A stretch of 22,865 bases of DNA, taken from assembly GCA_964641135.1 (NCBI GenBank), contig CAZXJV010000045.1, forward strand, positions 1-22,865, read 5' to 3'. The position numbers and the translations under genes are program-made. Positions 1-7,049 of this stretch are shown piece after piece. The notes beneath the pieces were generated by a model. That model did not search any database, had not been told where the DNA came from, and worked only from the letters and a program-made list of their open reading frames with translations. This stretch comes from Teretinema sp964641135. Its GTDB lineage: Bacteria; Spirochaetota; Spirochaetia; Treponematales; Treponemataceae. The stretch's first letter is position 1. Each line of letters starts with the position of its first letter.

Positions 1-818
1 CTGTTTCCAAACAAATTTTACCTCTGTACGACAAACCCATGATCTACTATCCCTGATCAGTTTTGATGCTTGCAGGTATCAGAGAAGTACTGATCATCTC
101 CACGCCACGGGATATTCCTTTTTTTCGTGACTTGTTTGGAACCGGTGAACAGCTGGGTATGAGGTTTGAGTACGCTGTACAAACAGCACCGAGAGGTTTA
201 GCCGATGCCTTCATAATTGGTGAATCATTTCTTTCCGGCGATTCTTGTGCACTGGTTCTTGGTGACAATGTTTTTTATGGTCGGGGATTTACCGGTACTT
301 TAAAAAATGCTGTAAAAAAGATTGATTCGGTCGGCGGCGGAGCAATTTTCGGTTATTATGTGAAGGATCCAACTTCGTATGGAGTTGTTGAATTTACTGA
401 GGATGGAAAGGCGGTTTCGATTGAGGAAAAACCCTCCAAGCCAAAGTCACATTATGCTGTACCCGGTTTGTATTTCTATGACAATACTGTTGTACAAGTA
501 GCAAAAAACGTTAAACCCTCTGCTCGCGGAGAAATTGAGATCACTTCTGTTAATAATGACTATCTTGAAAAGGGTGCCCTGTCTGTTGAAATACTGGGAC
601 GCGGGATGGCCTGGCTGGATACCGGTACCTACGACGGATTGCTTGAAGCCGCGAACTTTATTGAAACTGTTCAAAAAAGACAGGGTATGTATGTTTCCTG
701 TATAGAAGAAATAGCATATTCGAATAAGTGGATAACCCGCGAAAAGCTCCTTGAAACTGCAGCTTTATACAAGACTGAGTACGGTGATTATTTGAAATAT
801 ATTGCGGAGAATATCTGA
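1..818 (+). pseudogene. rmlA: Glucose-1-phosphate thymidylyltransferase RmlA, 5'-incomplete, with in-frame stop
   Basis: RmlA makes dTDP-glucose from dTTP and glucose-1-phosphate, the first step of dTDP-rhamnose synthesis. The frame open from base 3 reads VSKQILPLYDKPMIYYP, then TGA at 54-56, then SVLMLAGIREVLIISTPRD. This is the typical RmlA sequence with a stop where the family has Leu (YYPLS). The frame is the same on both sides, so one base substitution (for example TTA to TGA) explains it and no indel is needed. The rest is intact to the stop at 816-818, including LVLGDNVFYG, EEKPSKPKS, YAVPGLYFYD and WLDTGTYDGLLEA. The TTG/ATG at 63/66 has no Shine-Dalgarno, and starting there would remove the N-terminal nucleotide-binding loop. 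It therefore looks like a nonsense allele or a sequencing error. The start lies outside the window. rmlC begins one base after the stop. The family call is very secure; pseudogene status is less so. Confidence 0.75.
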
Positions 819-819
819 T

Positions 820-1380
820 ATGCCCTTTACCTTTACAGAATGTCCGATAAAAGGTTTGATTGAAATTCAGCCAAAAGTTTTTGGTGACCATCGTGGTTAT
901 TTTCTTGAAAGCTGGTCAAAACGGGATTTTGCACAAGTCGGTATAGATGTTGAATTTGTTCAGGATAATCAATCAATGTCTTGTGCTGGCGTGCTTCGCG
1001 GACTTCACTTTCAGAAAAATCATCCCCAGGGAAAACTGGTTCGGGTCATTGAAGGTGAAGTATTTGATGTTGCTGTTGATATTCGTGATGGTTCTTCTAC
1101 CTGGGGTTGCTGGCACGGTGTGCTTTTAAGTGCAGAAAAACAGAATCAATTCTGGATTCCGGAGGGATTTGCACATGGTTTTCTTGTGTTAAGTCCCAGG
1201 GCAGTTTTTGCATACAAATGCACTGATTTTTACTATCCCGAACATGAAGCAGGGCTTTTATGGAATGATCCCGGGATCGGTATAAAGTGGCCTGAAATAA
1301 CAGCAGCAATTCAGTTATCCGATAAAGATACAAAATGGCCGGTTATAGATATTTTGAAAAAAGGATGTTCCGTATCATGA
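820..1380 (+). CDS. rmlC: dTDP-4-dehydrorhamnose 3,5-epimerase RmlC
   Basis: RmlC epimerises C3 and C5 of dTDP-4-keto-6-deoxyglucose, the third step of dTDP-L-rhamnose synthesis in the cytoplasm. The ATG at 820 gives a 186-residue protein, normal for the family, with a GGAG-like site about 10 bases upstream. An in-frame TTG at 802 inside rmlA would add six residues and is less likely. Visible family signatures are GDHRGYFLESW near residues 22-32, the GVLRGLHFQ block with the catalytic His at residue 63, the cupin segment IPEGFAHGF (113-121) and the catalytic-region Tyr at 132 in AYKCTD. The gene follows rmlA by one base and overlaps the rmlD start by four bases (ATGA), so the three are translated as one operon. 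Confidence 0.96.
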   Translation: MPFTFTECPIKGLIEIQPKVFGDHRGYFLESWSKRDFAQVGIDVEFVQDNQSMSCAGVLRGLHFQKNHPQGKLVRVIEGEVFDVAVDIRDGSSTWGCWHGVLLSAEKQNQFWIPEGFAHGFLVLSPRAVFAYKCTDFYYPEHEAGLLWNDPGIGIKWPEITAAIQLSDKDTKWPVIDILKKGCSVS

Positions 1381-2282
1381 TATGGTTGATTGGCAATAAG
1401 GGTATGCTCGGAACTGAACTATCTGTATTATTTGATTCTCATTCCATAGATTATACAGGAACAGACAGAGAAACTGATATTACTGATAAGTCAGCGCTTG
1501 AAAATTTTTGTGACGGAAAAAACATAACATTGATCATCAATTGTGCTGCCTATACGGCTGTTGATAAAGCGGAAGATGATCAAGAAGCGTGCATGAGGTT
1601 GAATGCATCAGCCCCGGCAATAATTGGCTCTGTAGCGAAAGACCTGAACGCGCAGGTCATTCACATATCAACAGACTATGTTTTTGATGGAACTTCCCCG
1701 CACCCATACAAACCTGATGATCCTGCTTCACCTTCAGGCATGTATGGCCTGTCCAAACACCGGGGTGAAACTGCCCTGCTTCAGGTGTGTCCTGAAGCGT
1801 ATGTAATACGAACTGCATGGCTGTATGGCCGCTATGGCAGAAACTTTGTGTATACCATGCTTAAACTGATGAAAGAACGGGATTCCCTGAAGGTCGTAAA
1901 CGATCAACATGGTACGCCTACCTGGACATACGATCTTTCTAATGCAATTCTTCGTATTGCACACCTTATCGATGCAGGTAAGCCGCCTGCTTTCGGTGTC
2001 TACCATTATACAAACAAGGGAGACACTACCTGGTATGAGTTTGCAAGACAGATATATGCCTCTGCCAGTGCATTACAGATTCCCTTGCGGCCATGTTTAA
2101 TAAACCCTTGCACTACTTCAGAATATCCGACAAAGGCGCGACGGCCTGCCTGGTCGGTCCTGGACAAGTCAAAGACTGAACAGAACCTGGGAATTGATAT
2201 ACCTGAGTGGAAAACCAGTCTTGAATGTTTTCTTTCGTCAGTTAAGGCGGATTTGACCGGGTTACTGGAAACATTCAGCTGA
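1377..2282 (+). CDS. rmlD: dTDP-4-dehydrorhamnose reductase RmlD
   Basis: RmlD reduces dTDP-4-keto-L-rhamnose to dTDP-L-rhamnose with NAD(P)H. The chosen ATG at 1377 overlaps the rmlC stop in ATGA and has AAGGA about 11 bases upstream. It gives 301 residues beginning MIWLIGNKGMLG, which places the Rossmann loop (GNKGMLG, residues 6-12) at the very N-terminus as in the family. Other start codons at 1335 and 1365 would only add a tail. Further signatures are NCAAYTAVDKAE, STDYVFDG, the short-chain dehydrogenase Tyr123 and Lys127 (YGLSK) and RTAWLYG. It is the last gene of the rmlACD unit; a terminator hairpin follows 33 bases downstream. Confidence 0.95.
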   Translation: MIWLIGNKGMLGTELSVLFDSHSIDYTGTDRETDITDKSALENFCDGKNITLIINCAAYTAVDKAEDDQEACMRLNASAPAIIGSVAKDLNAQVIHISTDYVFDGTSPHPYKPDDPASPSGMYGLSKHRGETALLQVCPEAYVIRTAWLYGRYGRNFVYTMLKLMKERDSLKVVNDQHGTPTWTYDLSNAILRIAHLIDAGKPPAFGVYHYTNKGDTTWYEFARQIYASASALQIPLRPCLINPCTTSEYPTKARRPAWSVLDKSKTEQNLGIDIPEWKTSLECFLSSVKADLTGLLETFS

Positions 2283-2315
2283 AAACGTATATACTGGTAG
2301 AGGTATTATAGTCTT

Positions 2316-2356
2316 AAAAAAAAGCACTGTGCCTACGCAACACAGGGCTTTTTTTT
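2316..2356 (+). terminator. Rho-independent terminator after rmlD
   Basis: The arms are AAAAAAGCACTGTG and CACAGGGCTTTTTT, around a 9-base loop. They pair except for one A-G mismatch, and the right arm runs into eight T residues (2349-2356). It sits between rmlD and rmlB and should end most transcripts of rmlACD. No convincing promoter was found between it and rmlB, so partial readthrough is possible. Confidence 0.85.
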
Positions 2357-2424
2357 GGCTTCTAATAACCTTTAGATCGGGATTAGTTCTTTATCACGAT
2401 TCTTGATAAAAAGCAGGAGCAGAT

Positions 2425-3519
2425 ATGTCAAATTCACGTAAACTGGAAAATATCCTTGTAACAGGCGGAGCAGGGTTTATTGGATGTAACTTCATACATG
2501 TACTTCTTGAAAAAACACCTGGTTTTTCCGGAAGAATCATCAATCTTGATGCCCTCACCTATGCCGGAAACGCCTTAAGCCTTTCAGATATTCAGGAAAA
2601 GCATGGCGGTACCCGGTATTTTTTTGAACATGCCGATATTTGTGACCGAACAGCCGTTGAGTCAATTTTTTCACGATATAACATTGATACAGTTATTCAC
2701 TTTGCAGCCGAGAGTCATGTTGATAGATCCATTCTTGGACCGGAAGCCTTCATTAAAACCAATGTAATGGGCACTTTTACACTTCTTGAGGTTGCACGCT
2801 CTGCCTGGAAAGCGGATGATTCGATTCGGGATGATGTACTGTTTCATCACATCAGTACCGATGAAGTTTACGGTTCTCTTGGGGACACAGGTTTCTTTAC
2901 TGAAACAACACCCTATGATCCCCGCTCACCGTATTCCGCAAGCAAGGCTTCAAGCGATCATCTTGTTTTTGCATATCATCATACTTATGGTATGCCGGTT
3001 ACTCTTTCAAACTGTTCAAATAATTACGGACCATATCATTTCCCCGAGAAACTTATACCGTTGATGATATTGAATATACTGTCGGGAAAACCGCTTCCCG
3101 TATATGGGGATGGAAAGTACATCCGCGACTGGCTTTTTGTTGAGGATCATAATACTGCAGTCTGGGAGATTGTAAATCATGGAAAAACCGGTGAGAAATA
3201 CAACATCGGCGGTGAGAATGAGTGGGAAAACATTACGCTTCTGCATAAGCTGATCGACATTGTCTGTGCAAAGGCTGGTCTTGATTCAGAAAAAGTTCGC
3301 CAGACCATTACACATGTCAAGGATCGTCCAGGACACGACCGGCGTTATGCCATAGACTGCTCAAAGCTCAAGAAGGAGCTTGGTTGGTCTCAAAGCGTTA
3401 CCTTTGAACAGGGTCTTTCCCGAACGGTCGACTGGTATCTGAATAATAATAAATGGGTCGAAACGGTACGTAGCGGGGAATACCAGAACTGGATATCTGA
3501 AAACTATTCAACAAGATAA
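2425..3519 (+). CDS. rmlB: dTDP-glucose 4,6-dehydratase RmlB
   Basis: RmlB converts dTDP-glucose to dTDP-4-keto-6-deoxyglucose with bound NAD, the second step of dTDP-rhamnose synthesis. The ATG at 2425 has AGGAG five bases upstream and yields 364 residues, typical for RmlB. The extended short-chain dehydrogenase features are clear: TGGAGFIG at 13-20, HFAAESHVDRSI, STDEVYG at 144-150 with the Asp-Glu pair used for dehydration, and the catalytic Tyr170 and Lys174 in YSASK. The long NNYGPYHFPEKLIP block is also RmlB-specific. The gene is separated from rmlACD by a terminator and followed 29 bases later by a UDP-glucuronate decarboxylase gene, so these two probably share a transcript. Confidence 0.96.
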   Translation: MSNSRKLENILVTGGAGFIGCNFIHVLLEKTPGFSGRIINLDALTYAGNALSLSDIQEKHGGTRYFFEHADICDRTAVESIFSRYNIDTVIHFAAESHVDRSILGPEAFIKTNVMGTFTLLEVARSAWKADDSIRDDVLFHHISTDEVYGSLGDTGFFTETTPYDPRSPYSASKASSDHLVFAYHHTYGMPVTLSNCSNNYGPYHFPEKLIPLMILNILSGKPLPVYGDGKYIRDWLFVEDHNTAVWEIVNHGKTGEKYNIGGENEWENITLLHKLIDIVCAKAGLDSEKVRQTITHVKDRPGHDRRYAIDCSKLKKELGWSQSVTFEQGLSRTVDWYLNNNKWVETVRSGEYQNWISENYSTR

Positions 3520-3548
3520 CAGTCTTTTACAGCAGGAGCGATTTATAT

Positions 3549-4520
3549 ATGCAAAATCGATCATATTCGTATGCATTAAATACCCGCGCACTTGTAACCG
3601 GTGGTGCAGGATTTCTTGGAAGCCATTTATGTGACAGATTAATACAGGAAAAATATGATGTTATCTGTCTTGATAATTTTTTTACCGGACAGAAACGCAA
3701 TGTGTCACATCTGATTGGTAATCCTTACTTTGAATTGGTTCGTCATGATGTAACCTTCCCGTATTATGTAGAAGTTGACAGGATTTTCAATCTTGCATGT
3801 CCTGCCAGCCCGCCACATTATCAGCATGACCCTGTTCAGACGACTAAAACGAGTGTTCATGGAGCAATAAATATGCTCGGACTCGCCAAACGTGTTGGTG
3901 CTCGAATACTTCAGGCATCTACCAGTGAAGTGTATGGTGACCCTTCTGTGCATCCCCAAACAGAAGACTATTGGGGAAACGTCAATCCTATCGGATTAAG
4001 ATCTTGCTATGATGAAGGAAAGCGATGTGCCGAAACGCTATTCTTTGATTATTTCCGTCAGCATTCTGTAGAAATCAAGGTAGTACGAATTTTCAATACG
4101 TATGGTCCAAGAATGCATCCTAATGATGGTCGAGTTGTAAGCAACTTTATTATGCAGGCTTTGCGGGGTCAAAATATTACAATTTATGGAGATGGACAAC
4201 AAACACGTTCTTTCTGTTATGTAGATGATTTAATAAGTGGTTTTATGAAAATGATAAATAGTCCAGCTGATTTTACCGGCCCTGTTAATCTGGGTAATCC
4301 TGGTGAGTTTACTATGCTTGAACTGGCAGAAAAAATCCTGGGCATTATTGGGGGTAAATCCAAGATTGTATACGAAACATTGCCTGCCGATGACCCCAGA
4401 CAACGCAAACCTGATATAACGCTTGCTGAAAAAAATATTGATTGGCATCCGGTTGTTGATCTTGAAACCGGATTGAAAGAAACAATTTTCTATTTCAGAA
4501 ACCTGCTCAAGGAATTATAA
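3549..4520 (+). CDS. UDP-glucuronate decarboxylase (UDP-xylose synthase)
   Basis: This NAD-dependent extended short-chain dehydrogenase converts UDP-glucuronate to UDP-xylose. The call rests on the block NLACPASPPHYQHDPVQT, which is characteristic of UDP-xylose synthases and distinguishes them from epimerases and from RmlB. Other signs are TGGAGFLGSH at residues 17-26, STSEVYGDP, the Tyr154/Lys158 pair in YDEGK, RIFNTYGPRM and YGDGQQTRSFCYV. The length is 323 residues. The start at 3549 is preceded by AGGAG about 10 bases away. It probably shares a transcript with rmlB. No UDP-glucose dehydrogenase, the usual supplier of UDP-glucuronate, is present in the window. The base composition looks more AT-rich than that of the glycosyltransferase genes around 11-13 kb. 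Confidence 0.92.
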   Translation: MQNRSYSYALNTRALVTGGAGFLGSHLCDRLIQEKYDVICLDNFFTGQKRNVSHLIGNPYFELVRHDVTFPYYVEVDRIFNLACPASPPHYQHDPVQTTKTSVHGAINMLGLAKRVGARILQASTSEVYGDPSVHPQTEDYWGNVNPIGLRSCYDEGKRCAETLFFDYFRQHSVEIKVVRIFNTYGPRMHPNDGRVVSNFIMQALRGQNITIYGDGQQTRSFCYVDDLISGFMKMINSPADFTGPVNLGNPGEFTMLELAEKILGIIGGKSKIVYETLPADDPRQRKPDITLAEKNIDWHPVVDLETGLKETIFYFRNLLKEL

Positions 4521-4526
4521 CTCAAG

Positions 4527-4565
4527 TGGATTACTGAAAAACATATTTTGTTTTTCAGTAATCCA
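4527..4565. repeat. Perfect 16-bp inverted repeat between the xylose-synthase gene and pepM
   Basis: TGGATTACTGAAAAAC (4527-4542) is exactly complementary to GTTTTTCAGTAATCCA (4550-4565), with a 7-base AT-rich loop. It begins seven bases after the upstream stop codon and ends 49 bases before pepM. No T-tract follows the right arm, nor the left arm on the other strand, so it is not a standard rho-independent terminator. It could be an operator, an RNA-stabilising 3' hairpin or a weak terminator. Confidence 0.8.
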
Positions 4566-4614
4566 TATTACTTACCAGAAACCATAAATGCGGTCTAAAG
4601 TTAAAGGAAAGAAA

Positions 4615-5913
4615 ATGAAAACAATATATCTTGGAATGACCGGCGACATAATTCACCCCGGTATTATTAACATTATCAGAGAAGCAGAAAAATACGGCGT
4701 AGTTATGGTGGGCTTATTGACCGACGCAGCCATAGCCGCAAACAAACGCCTGCCCTACCTGAGCTATGATCAGCGCAAGGCGGTAATTGAGAATATCAAG
4801 GGTGTTGCAACTGTTGTACCCCAGGAAGACTGGAGCTATGTTCCCAATCTGAAGCGCTATAAACCTGATTATATCATTCATGGAGATGACTGGAAAACAG
4901 GACAGCTCAGCAGAATCCGGGAGGAAGTCTTTCAGGTAATGGCAGAACAAGGCGGTCAGGTGATTGAAATTCCCTATACCCAGGGTATCAATTCAAGTGC
5001 AATTAACGAAACCCGCAAGTTGATCGGCACCACTCCTGATATCCGCCTTAAAACCCTCAGAAGACTGATTGAAGCGAAACCGGTTGTTCGCATTCTTGAA
5101 GCACACTCAGGGCTTTCCGGTCTGATAATTGAAAATCTTGAAGTTACAAAAGATGACGGTGTCCGTTATTTTGACGGAATGTGGTCATCAAGTCTTACCG
5201 ACTCTACTTCCAAGGGCAAGCCTGATATTGAGGCTGTTGATCTTACAACCCGCCTGCAGGATTTAACTAATATATTGGAGTGCACAACAAAGCCTATTAT
5301 TTTTGACGGCGACACCGGCGGCTTGAGCGAGCACTTTGTATTTACGGTTAGAACCCTTGAGCGCAATGGTGTCTCTGCAGTCATTATCGAAGACAAGGTC
5401 GGACTTAAAAAGAATTCCCTGTTCGGTACCGATGTAGCGCAGAGCCTTGCAACAATTCCCGAGTTCTGTGAAAAGATCAGCGCCGGAAAGAAGGCGCAGG
5501 TAACCAAAGAGTTCATGATTATTGCGCGGCTTGAAAGCCTTATTGCCGGTTCAACAGTGGATGATGCACTTGAGCGGGCTCTTGCCTATGTAAAGGCCGG
5601 TGCCGATGGGGTGATGATCCATAGCAAGGAAAAAACCGGAGATGATATCAAGGAATTCTGTATGCGTTTCCGCAAAGAATATTCTTCCATACCGATAGTG
5701 CTTGTTCCGACAACCTATAATCAGTTTACCGAAGAAGAACTGCACGGCTGGGGCGCAAATATAGTGATATACGCAAATCATATGCTGCGGGCCTCCTACC
5801 CTGCGATGCTCAATGTTGCTACCTGCATACTGGACAACAAGCGATCGCTTGAAGCAGACAAACTGTGCATGCCCATCAAGCAGATTCTTGAACTCATTCC
5901 CGGAACCAAGTGA
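4615..5913 (+). CDS. pepM: Phosphoenolpyruvate mutase with N-terminal nucleotidyltransferase-like domain
   Basis: PepM rearranges phosphoenolpyruvate to phosphonopyruvate, creating the C-P bond that starts almost all natural phosphonate synthesis. The C-terminal TIM-barrel part (about residues 140-432) carries the diagnostic EDKVGLKKNS motif at 259-268, plus FDGDTGG and IARLESLIAG. Residues 1-130 form a cytidylyltransferase-fold domain (MTGDIIHPGIINII, YKPDYIIHGDDWKTG). In it the usual HxGH signature reads HPGI and the late ISTT-type motif reads NSSA, so it may be catalytically inactive. The ATG at 4615 was chosen over the one at 4588 because AAAGGA lies six bases upstream of it. The stop overlaps the Shine-Dalgarno of ppd, seven bases before the ppd start, indicating an operon. 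Confidence 0.95.
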   Translation: MKTIYLGMTGDIIHPGIINIIREAEKYGVVMVGLLTDAAIAANKRLPYLSYDQRKAVIENIKGVATVVPQEDWSYVPNLKRYKPDYIIHGDDWKTGQLSRIREEVFQVMAEQGGQVIEIPYTQGINSSAINETRKLIGTTPDIRLKTLRRLIEAKPVVRILEAHSGLSGLIIENLEVTKDDGVRYFDGMWSSSLTDSTSKGKPDIEAVDLTTRLQDLTNILECTTKPIIFDGDTGGLSEHFVFTVRTLERNGVSAVIIEDKVGLKKNSLFGTDVAQSLATIPEFCEKISAGKKAQVTKEFMIIARLESLIAGSTVDDALERALAYVKAGADGVMIHSKEKTGDDIKEFCMRFRKEYSSIPIVLVPTTYNQFTEEELHGWGANIVIYANHMLRASYPAMLNVATCILDNKRSLEADKLCMPIKQILELIPGTK

Positions 5914-5920
5914 GGCATTC

Positions 5921-7045
5921 ATGATTTCACCTGATTTTTTGTATACTCTGCTGGAGGCTAACGGTACCGGTTTTTTTACCGGTGTGCCTGACTCACTCCT
6001 GAAAAGCTTTTGCGCCTATGTAACCGATACGGTTCCTGAATCAGGACATATCATAGCTGCTAACGAAGGCAGTGCGATGGCTCTGGCAGCCGGCCGTTAT
6101 CTTGCAACCGGTACAATCCCGCTGGTCTATATGCAGAATTCGGGTATCGGCAATGCGGTTAACCCCCTTTTGTCTCTCGCTGATTCCGAGGTCTACAGCA
6201 TTCCCTGTATCCTGATGATCGGCTGGAGGGGAGAACCGGGGGTTCATGATGAGCCGCAGCATATCAAACAGGGAAAGGTTACGCTTGAGCTGCTTGAGGT
6301 AATGGGCATCCCCTACTGCGTTCTTTCGGATGATGAAAAAACCGCAAGCGAACAGGTTGCCGCCTGTTATGCTGATATCCGCCAGCATAACCGCCCCTTC
6401 GCCCTTGTTGTGCGCAAGGGCCTGTTTGCGGAGTACAAGCTAAAAAAAGCAGAACCGGACACCGGCGAGCTTTCCCGTGAAACTGCAATCGGTCTTATTG
6501 CAGATACACTTCCCGCTGACAGTGTGTATGTTGCAACGACAGGCATGATTTCGCGTGAGCTGTACGAGTTGCGGTTAAACCAGGGACGCTCTCATGAAAG
6601 TGATTTTCTTACTGTTGGATCCATGGGGCATGCAAGCCAGATTGCCCTGAGCATTGCCCTTTGCAAGCCAGGCCGCCGTATAGTCTGTCTTGATGGTGAC
6701 GGTGCAACCTTGATGCACATGGGCGGACTTGCAACAATCGGAACACGAAAGCCTGCAAATCTGGTTCATATAGTACTGAATAATGCAGCTCATGATTCTG
6801 TAGGCGGACAACCTACTATTGCTGCCCGGATAGATATACCGGCAATCGCACGCGCCTGCGGTTATTCGGGTGCCGTAACAGTGAACACAGCTGACTCTCT
6901 TGCACAGGAGCTGTCGGTTCAAAGAACCGGTCCGGTATTGATTGAGGTGCGTGTCGCAAAGGGTGCCCGCAGCGATCTGGGCCGCCCCCGCGAAACACCG
7001 GCAGAAAATAAAAATGCCTTGATGGCCTTCTTGAATAAGGGATAA
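5921..7045 (+). CDS. ppd: Phosphonopyruvate decarboxylase
   Basis: This thiamine-diphosphate enzyme decarboxylates phosphonopyruvate to phosphonoacetaldehyde, pulling the unfavourable PepM reaction forward. The ATG at 5921 has TGAGG five bases upstream and gives 374 residues, close to known Ppd length. The N-terminal pyrimidine-binding part contains the Glu (residue 49 in AANEGSAMALAAG) that activates the cofactor, and then the YMQNSGIGNAVNPL block. The C-terminal part has the cofactor metal-binding motif beginning LDGDGATLMHMG and continuing to LNNAAHDSVGGQPT, which is typical of Ppd and sulfopyruvate decarboxylases. The adjacent pepM and AEP transaminase genes decide in favour of Ppd. It lies seven bases after pepM and four before the next gene. 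Confidence 0.95.
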   Translation: MISPDFLYTLLEANGTGFFTGVPDSLLKSFCAYVTDTVPESGHIIAANEGSAMALAAGRYLATGTIPLVYMQNSGIGNAVNPLLSLADSEVYSIPCILMIGWRGEPGVHDEPQHIKQGKVTLELLEVMGIPYCVLSDDEKTASEQVAACYADIRQHNRPFALVVRKGLFAEYKLKKAEPDTGELSRETAIGLIADTLPADSVYVATTGMISRELYELRLNQGRSHESDFLTVGSMGHASQIALSIALCKPGRRIVCLDGDGATLMHMGGLATIGTRKPANLVHIVLNNAAHDSVGGQPTIAARIDIPAIARACGYSGAVTVNTADSLAQELSVQRTGPVLIEVRVAKGARSDLGRPRETPAENKNALMAFLNKG

Positions 7046-7049
7046 TACA

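Noticed and set aside
54..56. TGA in rmlA as selenocysteine or Trp codon
   Set aside because: The family has Leu here, not Cys or Trp. TGA ends other genes in the window, and no selenocysteine-type hairpin was evident just downstream.
4588..4614. Upstream ATG of pepM at 4588
   Set aside because: It has no Shine-Dalgarno and adds a basic tail (RSKVKGKK) not expected before the conserved start; the ATG at 4615 has AAAGGA at good distance.
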